7,539 nt of DNA from Synergistaceae bacterium (GCA_031264605.1 JAISDQ010000140.1:1-7539); one strand, 5' to 3'. Positions 1 to 6,192 are shown, counted from the first letter of the stretch. Numbers and translations: made by a program. Notes: generated by a model from the letters alone, not told the origin.

Positions 1-267
1 CAGCTTATCTTATGGAAATTGAACCGAAAAGCCGAAAAAGAGGACAAAGAAACCACGTTCGAAAAACACATCAAAAGCGCGGTGTGCGTCATTTTGTACG
101 ATCGCATTAAGTACCTATGCCGTCGCCACATCGGGAACGGTTTTATCACGGCGGAGGACTTGGAGGACATCATACAGATGCATCAAGTCTACCATGACGA
201 TCTCAACGGAAACGGTTTTCTCGACAATCTCATGAGACAGGTAAAAAACCTGCCAATCCATGAATGA
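1..267 (+). CDS. Small phage protein of the lysis region, 3' part
   Basis: The reading frame is open from base 1, and the first possible start (TTG at 19) has no ribosome binding site in front of it, so the gene very likely begins upstream. The visible part has a charged, probably helical N-terminal stretch (Lys/Glu-rich). A C-terminal segment follows that reads GFITAEDLEDI, then YHDDLNGNGFLDNLM, ending in LPI. From memory this matches small proteins of Firmicutes phages whose tail carries a YHDLGGNG-like motif and ends near 'LP'. Those usually have an N-terminal membrane segment before the charged helix, and the LILW residues encoded just inside the window edge could be the end of one. It stops 15 bases before the endolysin start, so the two are probably co-transcribed. 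Its function is unknown; a role near the membrane in lysis is only a guess from position. Confidence 0.7.
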   Translation, partial: QLILWKLNRKAEKEDKETTFEKHIKSAVCVILYDRIKYLCRRHIGNGFITAEDLEDIIQMHQVYHDDLNGNGFLDNLMRQVKNLPIHE

Positions 268-282
268 AAGGAGAGCGCGGCA

Positions 283-1728
283 ATGCCTGTAAAAACAAAT
301 CGCGAACTCGTCACAGCCCTGTGCGACATCGTAAATAATCATAATACCCTTTACGTTATGGGCTGCTTCGGGGCTCCCCTCACGGGGGCCAACGTGACGC
401 GATACATATCAAACCACAATTACAACAAACAAGCTGCCCGCGTCGCAATGATAAAGGCAGCGGCCAACAAGACCACTCCTGTATTCGGTTTTGACTGCGT
501 ATGCCTTATAAAGGGGGTTTTGTGGGGATGGAACGGCGACCCGTCGAAGCCCCACGGCGGCGCGATATACGCCTCAAGTGGCGTCCCCGACATCAACGCC
601 AACGCAATGATACGGCAGTGCAAAGGGCTTTCAACTAACTTTTCAAAAATCGAAGTCGGCGAGGCGGTCTGGCTGGACGGACATATCGGCATTTATATCG
701 GCGACGGCAGAGCAATAGAATGCACGCCCAGCTGGACGAATAACGTACAAATAACTGCCGTTAAAAATATCGGCCCAATCCCCGGCCTCAACGCCCGTCA
801 ATGGATGCGGCACGGCAAACTGCCATATATCACATACGAGGGCGGCACGATCTCGCTCACCGTGACCATGCAACCTGCCCAGCCGAGCGCACCCGCGCCC
901 GCTTTCAATGTCGGCGACATCGTAAATTTTACGGGATCGCGGCATTATTCAATCTCACGGGCGGTAAACGGGCCGACATGCAAACCGGGGATCGCAAAAA
1001 TCACCCAAATAGCGCAGGGCGCGATACACCTCTATCACCTTATCGCCGAAAAGGGCGGCGGATCGAACGTTTACGGCTGGGTGAACGCTACCGACGTCCA
1101 CCGCACGGCCCGGGTTTCGGCGACCGACGCGCCCGTCTCTGCAGGTGACAATATCGCACTGGCCGTGAAACACGCAACCCATATTATTTTTGCCAACGAG
1201 GGCGGCGAGGGCAGCGTAAATAAAAACGACAACGGAGCCTTGTCCATAGGGAAAGCCCAATGGCACGGCCCCCGAGCCCTCGCGCTCATGAAAACCATCA
1301 TCGAAAAAGATACGGCACAAGCGCAATCTATACTCGACGACGCGCTATATAACGAGATACAGGGCGCAAAGGCAGACACATGGAACAAGCGTACCTTGAA
1401 CGCGGGGGAGGCTTCCAAAATCTCCGCGCTTCTCATAACGCCGGTGGGGGTGACGGCGCAAAACGCACTCGCCGAGGCCGACATCACGGCATACGTAAAA
1501 AAAGGGCAAAGCTACGGCCTGACCGACGTCGGCGCGTTGATATATTTCGCGGACGGCGTCAACCAGTACGGGACAAATTCAACCAGGTGGAAAACCATCG
1601 CGGAAAACGCCCTCAAAACAACCGGGGACGTGACGGCCATGTTCAACGCGACAGCCGTCGCCGTGGACAACAAGTACATAGCAAGACGCGAGCGCGTATA
1701 TAAGGCCGTACTCGCCCTGCAATTATAG
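283..1728 (+). CDS. Modular phage endolysin: NlpC/P60-like + SH3-like + lysozyme-like domain
   Basis: This peptidoglycan hydrolase (481 residues) should lyse the host at the end of the phage cycle. Residues about 1-185 form an NlpC/P60-like cysteine endopeptidase: Cys72 in FGFDCVCLIKG, His134 in DGHIGIYIGDG and a polar third residue, probably Glu146. The domain ends in WMRHGKLPYIT, as in endolysins of clostridial phages. A Pro/Ala-rich linker (about 196-207) leads to an SH3-like module (about 208-272, starting FNVGDIVNFTG and ending YGWVNATDV) that probably binds the cell wall. Residues about 289-481 resemble lysozyme-fold phage hydrolases, with Glu306 in NEGGEGS as candidate acid and NDNGALSIGKAQWHG next to it. 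AAAGGAGAG lies about 7 bases before the ATG. It is long for an endolysin because it has two apparent catalytic domains. The first domain is well supported; the activity of the last is inference. It could also be a virion-associated hydrolase, but a lysis role fits the position. Confidence 0.92.
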   Translation: MPVKTNRELVTALCDIVNNHNTLYVMGCFGAPLTGANVTRYISNHNYNKQAARVAMIKAAANKTTPVFGFDCVCLIKGVLWGWNGDPSKPHGGAIYASSGVPDINANAMIRQCKGLSTNFSKIEVGEAVWLDGHIGIYIGDGRAIECTPSWTNNVQITAVKNIGPIPGLNARQWMRHGKLPYITYEGGTISLTVTMQPAQPSAPAPAFNVGDIVNFTGSRHYSISRAVNGPTCKPGIAKITQIAQGAIHLYHLIAEKGGGSNVYGWVNATDVHRTARVSATDAPVSAGDNIALAVKHATHIIFANEGGEGSVNKNDNGALSIGKAQWHGPRALALMKTIIEKDTAQAQSILDDALYNEIQGAKADTWNKRTLNAGEASKISALLITPVGVTAQNALAEADITAYVKKGQSYGLTDVGALIYFADGVNQYGTNSTRWKTIAENALKTTGDVTAMFNATAVAVDNKYIARRERVYKAVLALQL

Positions 1729-1740
1729 GAAGGAGGTCAC

Positions 1741-1776
1741 ATGGCGGTAAAACGTAACACACTAAGGAGAGGATAA
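1741..1776 (+). CDS. Possible 11-codon mini-ORF between endolysin and DUF4406 gene
   Basis: The ORF reads MAVKRNTLRRG and then stops. The sequence AAGGAGGTCAC directly before its ATG is one of the best Shine-Dalgarno matches in the window. The Shine-Dalgarno of the next gene (AAGGAGAGG) lies inside its last codons, and only 4 bases separate its stop from the next ATG. It could be a short leader whose translation opens the next start site, or the remnant of a gene lost by deletion. No protein family can be claimed for so short a peptide. Confidence 0.3.
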   Translation: MAVKRNTLRRG

Positions 1777-1780
1777 GTTT

Positions 1781-2074
1781 ATGAAGAAAGTGTTTATTTC
1801 ACAGTCCATGAGAGGAAGAAACAGCGAGGAAATTCAGTCGGAAAGGGATATGTTGATAGCGGAAGCTCAAAAAGTGATTGGTGAAGAGGCCGAGGTTTTG
1901 GATTCATTTTTCAAGGACTTCGACGGCAACGCGCTGGCTTTTCTGGGCAAAGCAATCGGAGTGCTGTCTAATGCGGATGTAGCCGTATTTGGGCGCGGTT
2001 GGCAAGACGCGCGCGGGTGCGTCATTGAACACGCGTGCTGCAAAGAATACGGCATAACGACGATCGAGTTTTAG
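1781..2074 (+). CDS. DUF4406 / nucleoside 2-deoxyribosyltransferase-like protein
   Basis: This 97-residue protein has the pattern of the DUF4406 group, small Rossmann-like proteins related to nucleoside 2-deoxyribosyltransferases and common in phages. The first strand and loop read KKVFISQSMRG (2-12), a middle part reads VLDSFF (39-44), and the conserved end runs from ADVAVFGRGW to EYGI (65-91). Glu83 in GCVIEHACC takes the place of the catalytic glutamate of deoxyribosyltransferases; this is inference by motif, not proof of activity. Family members would be expected to act on a nucleoside or nucleotide N-glycosidic bond, but the phage versions have no settled substrate. AAGGAGAGG precedes the ATG by 8 bases. 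It sits after the endolysin, where prophages often carry accessory genes, so a role in host nucleotide metabolism or in phage-host conflict is possible. Family call fairly sure; function open. Confidence 0.85.
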   Translation: MKKVFISQSMRGRNSEEIQSERDMLIAEAQKVIGEEAEVLDSFFKDFDGNALAFLGKAIGVLSNADVAVFGRGWQDARGCVIEHACCKEYGITTIEF

Positions 2075-2097
2075 GGCGGACGCGCAACGCGCGCCCC
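2074..2097. repeat. GC-rich imperfect hairpin starting in a stop codon
   Basis: GGGCG (2074-2078) pairs with CGCCC (2092-2096) and CGCG (2081-2084) pairs with CGCG (2088-2091), with a two-base bulge and a CAA loop. The first G is the last base of the preceding TAG stop. No T-run follows, so it is not a typical terminator. The layout GGGCG...CGCCCCTACG resembles short palindromic intergenic repeats dispersed in some anaerobe genomes, but only one copy is visible here. It may protect or pause the transcript between two genes. Confidence 0.4.
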
Positions 2098-2116
2098 TAC
2101 GGAGGAGAGGGAAAAA

Positions 2117-2533
2117 ATGTTTAAAGAAATAGTCGGGAAAATAGTCGCTTTCGTGAAGCAGGTCGAAGTGGAATTTGCGGGCAAGACGGGCGCGGAGAAG
2201 AGGGCGGCGCTGATAAAGCTCGTGTGTGGGGCGATCGATATACCGTTTGTGCCGGCCTGGATCGAAAACATATTCAAGCCTATGGCCGTGGGTACAATCT
2301 TCGATGCGATTTTCAAGTTTATAAACGCCTGCACGAACGGGCACATCGAAGCCTTTCCGGTGACGCCGGACACGACAGCAGCGCTTGCGGAAGCCGCGCG
2401 GAAAGAAATTAGCGGGGTTGCGAAAGGGGAAGCGCCGGTCGAAATCCCCGTGGAAAAGACGGCGGAAGTGCCGAACATCAGCGACGTAAACGCGAAGTTC
2501 GACGCGCTTGTCAAAGAGAAGCTGTCGACATGA
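2117..2533 (+). CDS. Unrecognised 138-residue prophage protein
   Basis: I do not recognise the family. The start is supported by GGAGGAGAGGG a few bases before the ATG. The N-terminal half (1-75) looks helical: a charged amphipathic stretch (KEIVGKIVAFVKQVEVEF), a KTGAEKRAALIKL helix, and a more hydrophobic region around FVPAWIENIFKPMAVGTIFDAIFKFINAC (44-72) that could lie on or in a membrane. The second half is Ala/Glu/Lys-rich with a Pro/Val segment (APVEIPVEKTAEVP, 106-119) that looks like a flexible linker, then a short C-terminal helix. Placed near the endolysin and just before the terminator, it could be holin-like or accessory cargo. It lacks a clear pair of membrane spans, so holin is only a weak suggestion. 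Confidence 0.75.
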   Translation: MFKEIVGKIVAFVKQVEVEFAGKTGAEKRAALIKLVCGAIDIPFVPAWIENIFKPMAVGTIFDAIFKFINACTNGHIEAFPVTPDTTAALAEAARKEISGVAKGEAPVEIPVEKTAEVPNISDVNAKFDALVKEKLST

Positions 2534-2585
2534 ACGGCGACATCGCTACCCGCCGCGTTTGTTGAAACCGACAAGCAGGAACGAT

Positions 2586-2630
2586 AAAAGTCCCCTCATG
2601 TCATGGCTTCGGCATGAGGTGACTTTTTTT
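2586..2630 (+). terminator. Rho-independent terminator closing the prophage operon
   Basis: AAAAGTC (2586-2592) pairs with GACTTTT (2621-2627), and CCTCATG (2594-2600) pairs with CATGAGG (2613-2619). There is one C/T mismatch and a 12-base loop. Seven T's (2624-2630) follow the stem on the + strand. Read on the - strand the same stem is followed by TTTT, so it may also stop transcripts leaving guaA, which has no good hairpin of its own nearby. Confidence 0.87.
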
Positions 2631-2733
2631 GATAAAGAGACCGATATTCAAAAACTAATGCCATATTAATGCCACAGCCCTAAAATAATTTCGTAAAATG
2701 CCGGTAATACTATATTTTTAGCCGATTAATGTA
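2631..2733. other. Candidate prophage attachment region at the guaA 3' end
   Basis: This AT-rich stretch without genes lies between the prophage terminator and the guaA stop codon. It carries TAATGCCA twice (2656-2663 and 2667-2674, one helical turn apart) and AATGCC again at 2697-2702. Spaced direct repeats beside an attachment core are what arm-type integrase sites look like. The guaA 3' end is a known integration site for tyrosine-integrase elements, and the core would then include its last codons (around 2734-2755). No second copy of the core is in the window, so the call rests on context. Confidence 0.45.
2656..2674 (+). repeat. TAATGCCA direct repeat, possible integrase arm sites
   Basis: Two exact 8-base copies start 11 bases apart, and a shorter AATGCC copy follows at 2697-2702. 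They lie between the prophage terminator and guaA. Binding by an integrase or excisionase is inferred from position only. Confidence 0.35.
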
Positions 2734-4284
2734 TCATTCCCACTCGATCGTCGCGGGGGGTTTGCCCGTCACGTCCATTGTCACTCGGCCGACTTGCGGC
2801 ACTTCCTGGCAGATTCTTTTGGCGGTTCTGTCGACGAGGTCCCACGGAAGGCGGACGGATTCGGCGGTCATGCCGTCGCGCGACGCTACGGCCCGCAAGA
2901 CAACAGTTTCGCCGTAGGTTCTCACGTCGCCCGCCACGCCCACGCTCCTGACGGGCAGAAGCACGCAGAACGCCTGCCAGATCGAGTCATAAAGTCCGGC
3001 GGATTTTATCTCATCGATGAAAATGGCGTCGGCCTCGCGCAGTATGTCGAGGCGTTCGCGTTCCAGATTTCCCAAGCAGCGGACGGCCAGGCCGGGGCCG
3101 GGGAAAGGGTGTCTTTTCAGCATTTCTTCCGGTATGCCCAGCAATGGGCCTATGCGCCTCACTTCGTCCTTGAAAAGCTCGCGGATGGGCTCCAGAAGTT
3201 CAATTTCCATATCGTCAGGAAGCCCTCCCACGTTATGATGGCTCTTGATGACGTCTCCGCCTTTGGAACCGCTCTCTATCACATCGGGATAGATGGTCCC
3301 CTGAAGCAGCCACTTCGCGCCGCCGCATTTAAGAGCCTCTTCCTCGAACACTCGAACGAACAGTTCGCCTATCGTCTTCCGTTTTTCCTCGGGATTTGTG
3401 ATACTCTTCACGGCCGCCAGGAATCTGTCGGACGCGTCGACGTGGCGTATGCGGAGATTGAGCCTCTTGTACGCTTCCACCACCCGCTCCGGCTCGCCCT
3501 TGCGCATGAAGCCGTGATCGACGAAAATGCAGTCGAGGCGGTCGCCCGCCACCTTGGAAACCAGGACGGCGGCCACCGTGGAGTCCACGCCTCCCGAAAT
3601 GCCGCATATCACGCGGTCGGTCTCGCTCACCTCGGACGCTATCGATTCGAGCGAACGTTTCACCCAGTCGCCGAGCTTCCAGTTCGGTTCGCACCCGCAG
3701 ATGCCGAACAGGAAGTTCGAGAGCATTTCGCGGCCGTATTCGGTGGTGTCGACCTCCGGATGAAACTGCAGGGCGGTGATCCTGCCCCCGTCTATGGAGT
3801 ATGCCGCCAGCGCGCCGGATTCGCTCGCCCCGAAGGCCGACGCGCCCTCCGGCAGGCGCGAAACTTCGTCCCAGTGGCTCATCCATACATCTATCGAGGC
3901 TGGCACGCCGCTCAGAATTTTTTCCCCTCCGCCGTTTTCGAATACGACCCTTGTGCGTCCGTATTCCCCGAGGCGTCCTTTTTTGACCTCGCCTCCGAGG
4001 GTGTGCGCTATGAGCTGCATCCCGTAACAGATGCCCAAGATCGGAATTTCACCCTCCATGAGAGAGCGGTCGAGCCGCGGCGCGTCCGTTCCGGTCGTGC
4101 TGCGCGGTCCCCCCGACAAAATCAGGCCCTTCGGTTTGCCGCCCAGTATCACGTCCGGGGAAGCGTTCCACGGCAGTATCTCGCTGTACACCTCCAGCTC
4201 CCTGATTCGTCTCGCTATGAGCTGGGTGTACTGTGAACCGAAATCGAGTATAGTTATGCCCCCGCTTTTTTCCGTTTTCCGCAT
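2734..4284 (-). CDS. guaA: GMP synthase (glutamine-hydrolysing)
   Basis: GuaA makes GMP from XMP, glutamine and ATP in the cytoplasm, the last step of guanine nucleotide synthesis. With the chosen start it has 516 residues, normal for the family. The N-terminal class I glutamine amidotransferase begins ITILDFGSQYTQL and has nucleophile Cys86 (GICYGMQ) with His175/Glu177 (FHPEV). The ATP pyrophosphatase domain has the P-loop SGGVDST (230-236). The C-terminal dimerisation part has HHNVGG (349-354), HPFPGPGL (392-399) and the typical end TIEWE. The frame stays open upstream (GTG at 4344, ATG at 4329), but the ATG at 4284 fits the family N-terminus best. None of these starts has a well-spaced ribosome binding site; a GGAGG lies 22-23 bases before the chosen ATG. 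The gene looks intact although a prophage abuts its 3' end. Confidence 0.96.
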   Translation of the reverse strand: MRKTEKSGGITILDFGSQYTQLIARRIRELEVYSEILPWNASPDVILGGKPKGLILSGGPRSTTGTDAPRLDRSLMEGEIPILGICYGMQLIAHTLGGEVKKGRLGEYGRTRVVFENGGGEKILSGVPASIDVWMSHWDEVSRLPEGASAFGASESGALAAYSIDGGRITALQFHPEVDTTEYGREMLSNFLFGICGCEPNWKLGDWVKRSLESIASEVSETDRVICGISGGVDSTVAAVLVSKVAGDRLDCIFVDHGFMRKGEPERVVEAYKRLNLRIRHVDASDRFLAAVKSITNPEEKRKTIGELFVRVFEEEALKCGGAKWLLQGTIYPDVIESGSKGGDVIKSHHNVGGLPDDMEIELLEPIRELFKDEVRRIGPLLGIPEEMLKRHPFPGPGLAVRCLGNLERERLDILREADAIFIDEIKSAGLYDSIWQAFCVLLPVRSVGVAGDVRTYGETVVLRAVASRDGMTAESVRLPWDLVDRTAKRICQEVPQVGRVTMDVTGKPPATIEWE

Positions 4285-4420
4285 CGTGGCCGGGCAGACG
4301 CCCCACACCTCCGTGAGTACGATATTCATCGTGAAGTATGACACAAACCGGTTAAAAACGCGAGAGCGGCCGAGCCGGATATGGGCTTGTCACGCGGCGG
4401 GAAACGGGATACCGCGGGCG

Positions 4421-4429
4421 TGTTATAAT
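4421..4429 (+). promoter_or_regulatory. Extended -10 promoter (TGTTATAAT) of the HAD phosphatase gene
   Basis: TG, one base, then a perfect TATAAT form an extended -10 element. No -35 box lies at the right distance, which extended -10 promoters tolerate. Transcription would start about 7 bases downstream, at or next to the A of the ATG at 4436, giving an mRNA with almost no leader. No Shine-Dalgarno is present before that ATG, which agrees with a leaderless message. Confidence 0.6.
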
Positions 4430-4435
4430 AGTTTT

Positions 4436-5050
4436 ATGTTGATTGAGCCGGCGATAAAAAGGATAGCCCTGTTCGACTTCGACGGCACTTTGACGAAGAA
4501 GGACACGTTTTTAGATTTTCATGTGAAACGGTTCGGTGTCGCCCCAGTGGCGGCCGCAATGTGCAAAGCGGTGGCGTCGTGTCCGGTTTCGAAATTCACC
4601 GACCGTTCCGAAATCAAGGAGAGATTCGTATCGCGAATGTGGCGGGGAGCGCTGTTCGAGTCCTACCTGTTCGACGCGAGAAATTACGCCGAACGCGAGA
4701 TAGACGGGATAACGATACCGATGGCTATGGAAGTTTTCCGAAAGCACCTTGAATTGGGCGATACCGTGTGCATTGTGACGGCCTCGATGAAAGAATGGGT
4801 GGAGCCTTGGGCGTCGCGTTACGGGTCGTCCGTAATCGGAACGGAGTTGGAGGTTGAAGGCGGGCGGATGACGGGGCGGCTTAAAACGCCCAACTGCCGC
4901 GGAGCGGAAAAAGTCTCGCGCATCGAGGCTGAACTCGACCTGAACCGTTTCTCCAGAATTTTCGCCTACGGAAACAGCGGCGGCGACCGCGAGATGCTGG
5001 CGCTTGCTGACGAAGCCGTCTATAAATGGAGACGCGCGCCGCGATTTTAA
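4436..5050 (+). CDS. HAD superfamily IB phosphatase (phosphoserine-phosphatase-like)
   Basis: This 204-residue cytoplasmic hydrolase has the HAD motifs in order. Motif I is ALFDFDGTLT, with nucleophile Asp14 and acid/base Asp16. A helical cap follows (about 25-100). Motif II is IVTAS with Thr115, motif III has Lys159 in GAEKV, and motif IV is YGNSGGDREM with Asp184. In motif IV the usual first Asp (GDS) is Asn180, a variant seen in some HAD groups. The pattern from motif II to IV, including IGTELEVEGGRMTGRL, fits bacterial HAD-IB proteins, which dephosphorylate small phosphate esters; the substrate cannot be named. The frame is open further upstream across the guaA start, but the first Met just ahead of motif I (4436) fits best and lies right behind a perfect extended -10. 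The decarboxylase subunit gene follows after 32 bases, so the two may share a transcript, though no functional link is evident. Confidence 0.86.
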   Translation: MLIEPAIKRIALFDFDGTLTKKDTFLDFHVKRFGVAPVAAAMCKAVASCPVSKFTDRSEIKERFVSRMWRGALFESYLFDARNYAEREIDGITIPMAMEVFRKHLELGDTVCIVTASMKEWVEPWASRYGSSVIGTELEVEGGRMTGRLKTPNCRGAEKVSRIEAELDLNRFSRIFAYGNSGGDREMLALADEAVYKWRRAPRF

Positions 5051-5070
5051 ACCGGTATTTGGAAAGGAAT

Positions 5071-5078
5071 AGGTGATC
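5071..5078 (+). promoter_or_regulatory. Ribosome binding site setting the GTG start of oadB
   Basis: AGGTGATC is complementary to the extended 3' end of 16S rRNA (GATCACCT) and ends 4 bases before GTG at 5083. It supports the GTG rather than any internal ATG as start. Confidence 0.6.
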
Positions 5079-5082
5079 TGAC

Positions 5083-6192
5083 GTGGCGGGATTCACGTTT
5101 CAGCATATCTGTATGATATTGGTCGGTTCGCTGCTCATGTACCTCGCGATAGCGAAAAATTTCGAGCCGAACCTGTTGCTCGCGATGGGTTTCGGCGCGA
5201 TACTGGCGAATATTCCCATGTCTTCAGCCATCGACCAGTTTGTCGACGGACAGGAAATGGAGGGGGCGCTTTCGCTTCTTTTCAATGCCGGGGTAGGCAA
5301 CGAGCTGTTCCCTCTTCTCATATTCATAGCGGTGGGCGCGATGTGCGACTTTTCTCCGCTGATATCGAACCCGAGAATGTTCGTTTTCGGCATTACGGCG
5401 CAGGCGGGCATCTTTATCACCATGGGTCTCGCGTTTTATATGGGATTCAGCTTAAAGGAAGCGGCGTCGATAGGGATAATAGGGGCGGCGGACGGCCCGA
5501 CCGCCATATACGTCGCGAACAGGTTCGCGAAAAACCTGTTCGCCCCGATATCGGTCGCGGCGTACACTTACATGGCGATGGTTCCGATAATACAGCCGCC
5601 CGTCATAAAACTTCTGACCACCAAAAAAGAGCGCGCGATGAAGATGGTCTATGTGGAGAAACCCGTCTCACGCAGGACGCTCTTATTGTTCCCGATAGCC
5701 GTTACCGCCGTTGCGGGCTTTATCGCCCCCGCTTCCGTGGCCCTCATAGGTTTTCTGATGTTCGGCAATCTTCTGCGCGTGAGCGGCGTCACTGACCGTC
5801 TCTCTCAGGCCGCGCAGAACGAGCTTGCCAATATAGTGACTATCCTGTTGGGGCTCGCCATATCCCGCAAGATGACGGGCCCGGAATTCGTCAACCCTAC
5901 CACGCTTCTCATAATAGGCATGGGGCTGTTCGCTTTCGTGTTCGACACAGTCGGCGGGGTGCTGTCGGCAAAGGCGCTGAACATTTTTCTCCCGGATGGA
6001 AAGAAGTTCAATCCTATAGTCGGTGCGGCGGGCATAAGCGCGTTTCCGATGGCTTCACGTGTGGCGCAGAGGCTCGGGCAGGAGGCCGACAGGGACAATT
6101 ATCTTTTGATGCACGCGGTGGGCGCGAACGTGGCGGGACAGATAGGCTCGGTTATAGCGGGCGGCGTTCTGCTGGCTTGGTTGGGAGGCTGA
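5083..6192 (+). CDS. oadB: Sodium-translocating decarboxylase beta subunit (OadB/GcdB/MmdB family)
   Basis: This integral membrane protein couples decarboxylation of a biotin-bound carboxyl group to export of Na+. Its 369 residues match the short form of the family (about 370-375); the Klebsiella protein is longer. It has many hydrophobic spans. The signature GAADGPTAIYVA contains Asp137, equivalent to the essential Asp203 of Klebsiella OadB. AAYTYMAMVPIIQPP (159-173) follows, and near the C-terminus HAVGANVAGQIGS (344-356), the other part of the ion site. The start is GTG at 5083. The biotin-carrying, carboxyltransferase and small membrane subunits are not in the window. The substrate (oxaloacetate, glutaconyl-, methylmalonyl- or malonyl-type) therefore cannot be decided, and the symbol stands for the family. 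The last 41 bases overlap the convergent HD-GYP gene. A neighbouring HAD gene 32 bases upstream may be co-transcribed. Confidence 0.94.
   Translation: MAGFTFQHICMILVGSLLMYLAIAKNFEPNLLLAMGFGAILANIPMSSAIDQFVDGQEMEGALSLLFNAGVGNELFPLLIFIAVGAMCDFSPLISNPRMFVFGITAQAGIFITMGLAFYMGFSLKEAASIGIIGAADGPTAIYVANRFAKNLFAPISVAAYTYMAMVPIIQPPVIKLLTTKKERAMKMVYVEKPVSRRTLLLFPIAVTAVAGFIAPASVALIGFLMFGNLLRVSGVTDRLSQAAQNELANIVTILLGLAISRKMTGPEFVNPTTLLIIGMGLFAFVFDTVGGVLSAKALNIFLPDGKKFNPIVGAAGISAFPMASRVAQRLGQEADRDNYLLMHAVGANVAGQIGSVIAGGVLLAWLGG

Larger units (their letters stand above)
1..2733 (+). mobile_element. Right end of a prophage abutting guaA (partial)
   Basis: All genes here lie on the + strand, are closely spaced and have phage-type products: a small phage protein, a modular endolysin, a DUF4406 protein and a short unknown protein, followed by a strong terminator. 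Beyond the terminator lies a short AT-rich gap and then the 3' end of the host gene guaA. The order lysis gene, small cargo genes, attachment site is usual for prophages. The left end, integrase and structural genes are outside the window. The exact boundary cannot be fixed without the second attachment site; it may lie within the last codons of guaA. Confidence 0.75.

Noticed and set aside
2117..2533. Calling the 138-residue protein a holin
   Set aside because: Only one moderately hydrophobic region is present and the second half is charged; no clear pair of membrane spans supports a holin.
2530..2565. An 11-codon ORF overlapping the stop of the 138-residue protein (ATGA overlap)
   Set aside because: It has no Shine-Dalgarno of its own and no features; an ATGA overlap alone is weak evidence. 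It might be the remnant of a lost downstream gene.
2794..4236. A 480-codon open frame on the + strand opposite guaA
   Set aside because: It is fully antisense to a well-conserved enzyme, has no recognisable domain, and its codon pattern is the mirror of guaA; such shadows are usual in GC-rich genes.
4387..4392. TTGTCA as the -35 box of the HAD promoter
   Set aside because: It lies 31 bases from the -10 element, too far for a normal sigma-70 promoter.
4031..4435. Upstream extension of the HAD phosphatase frame into guaA
   Set aside because: The added 135 residues would be antisense to guaA and match no domain; the promoter at 4421-4429 and the family N-terminus place the start at 4436.
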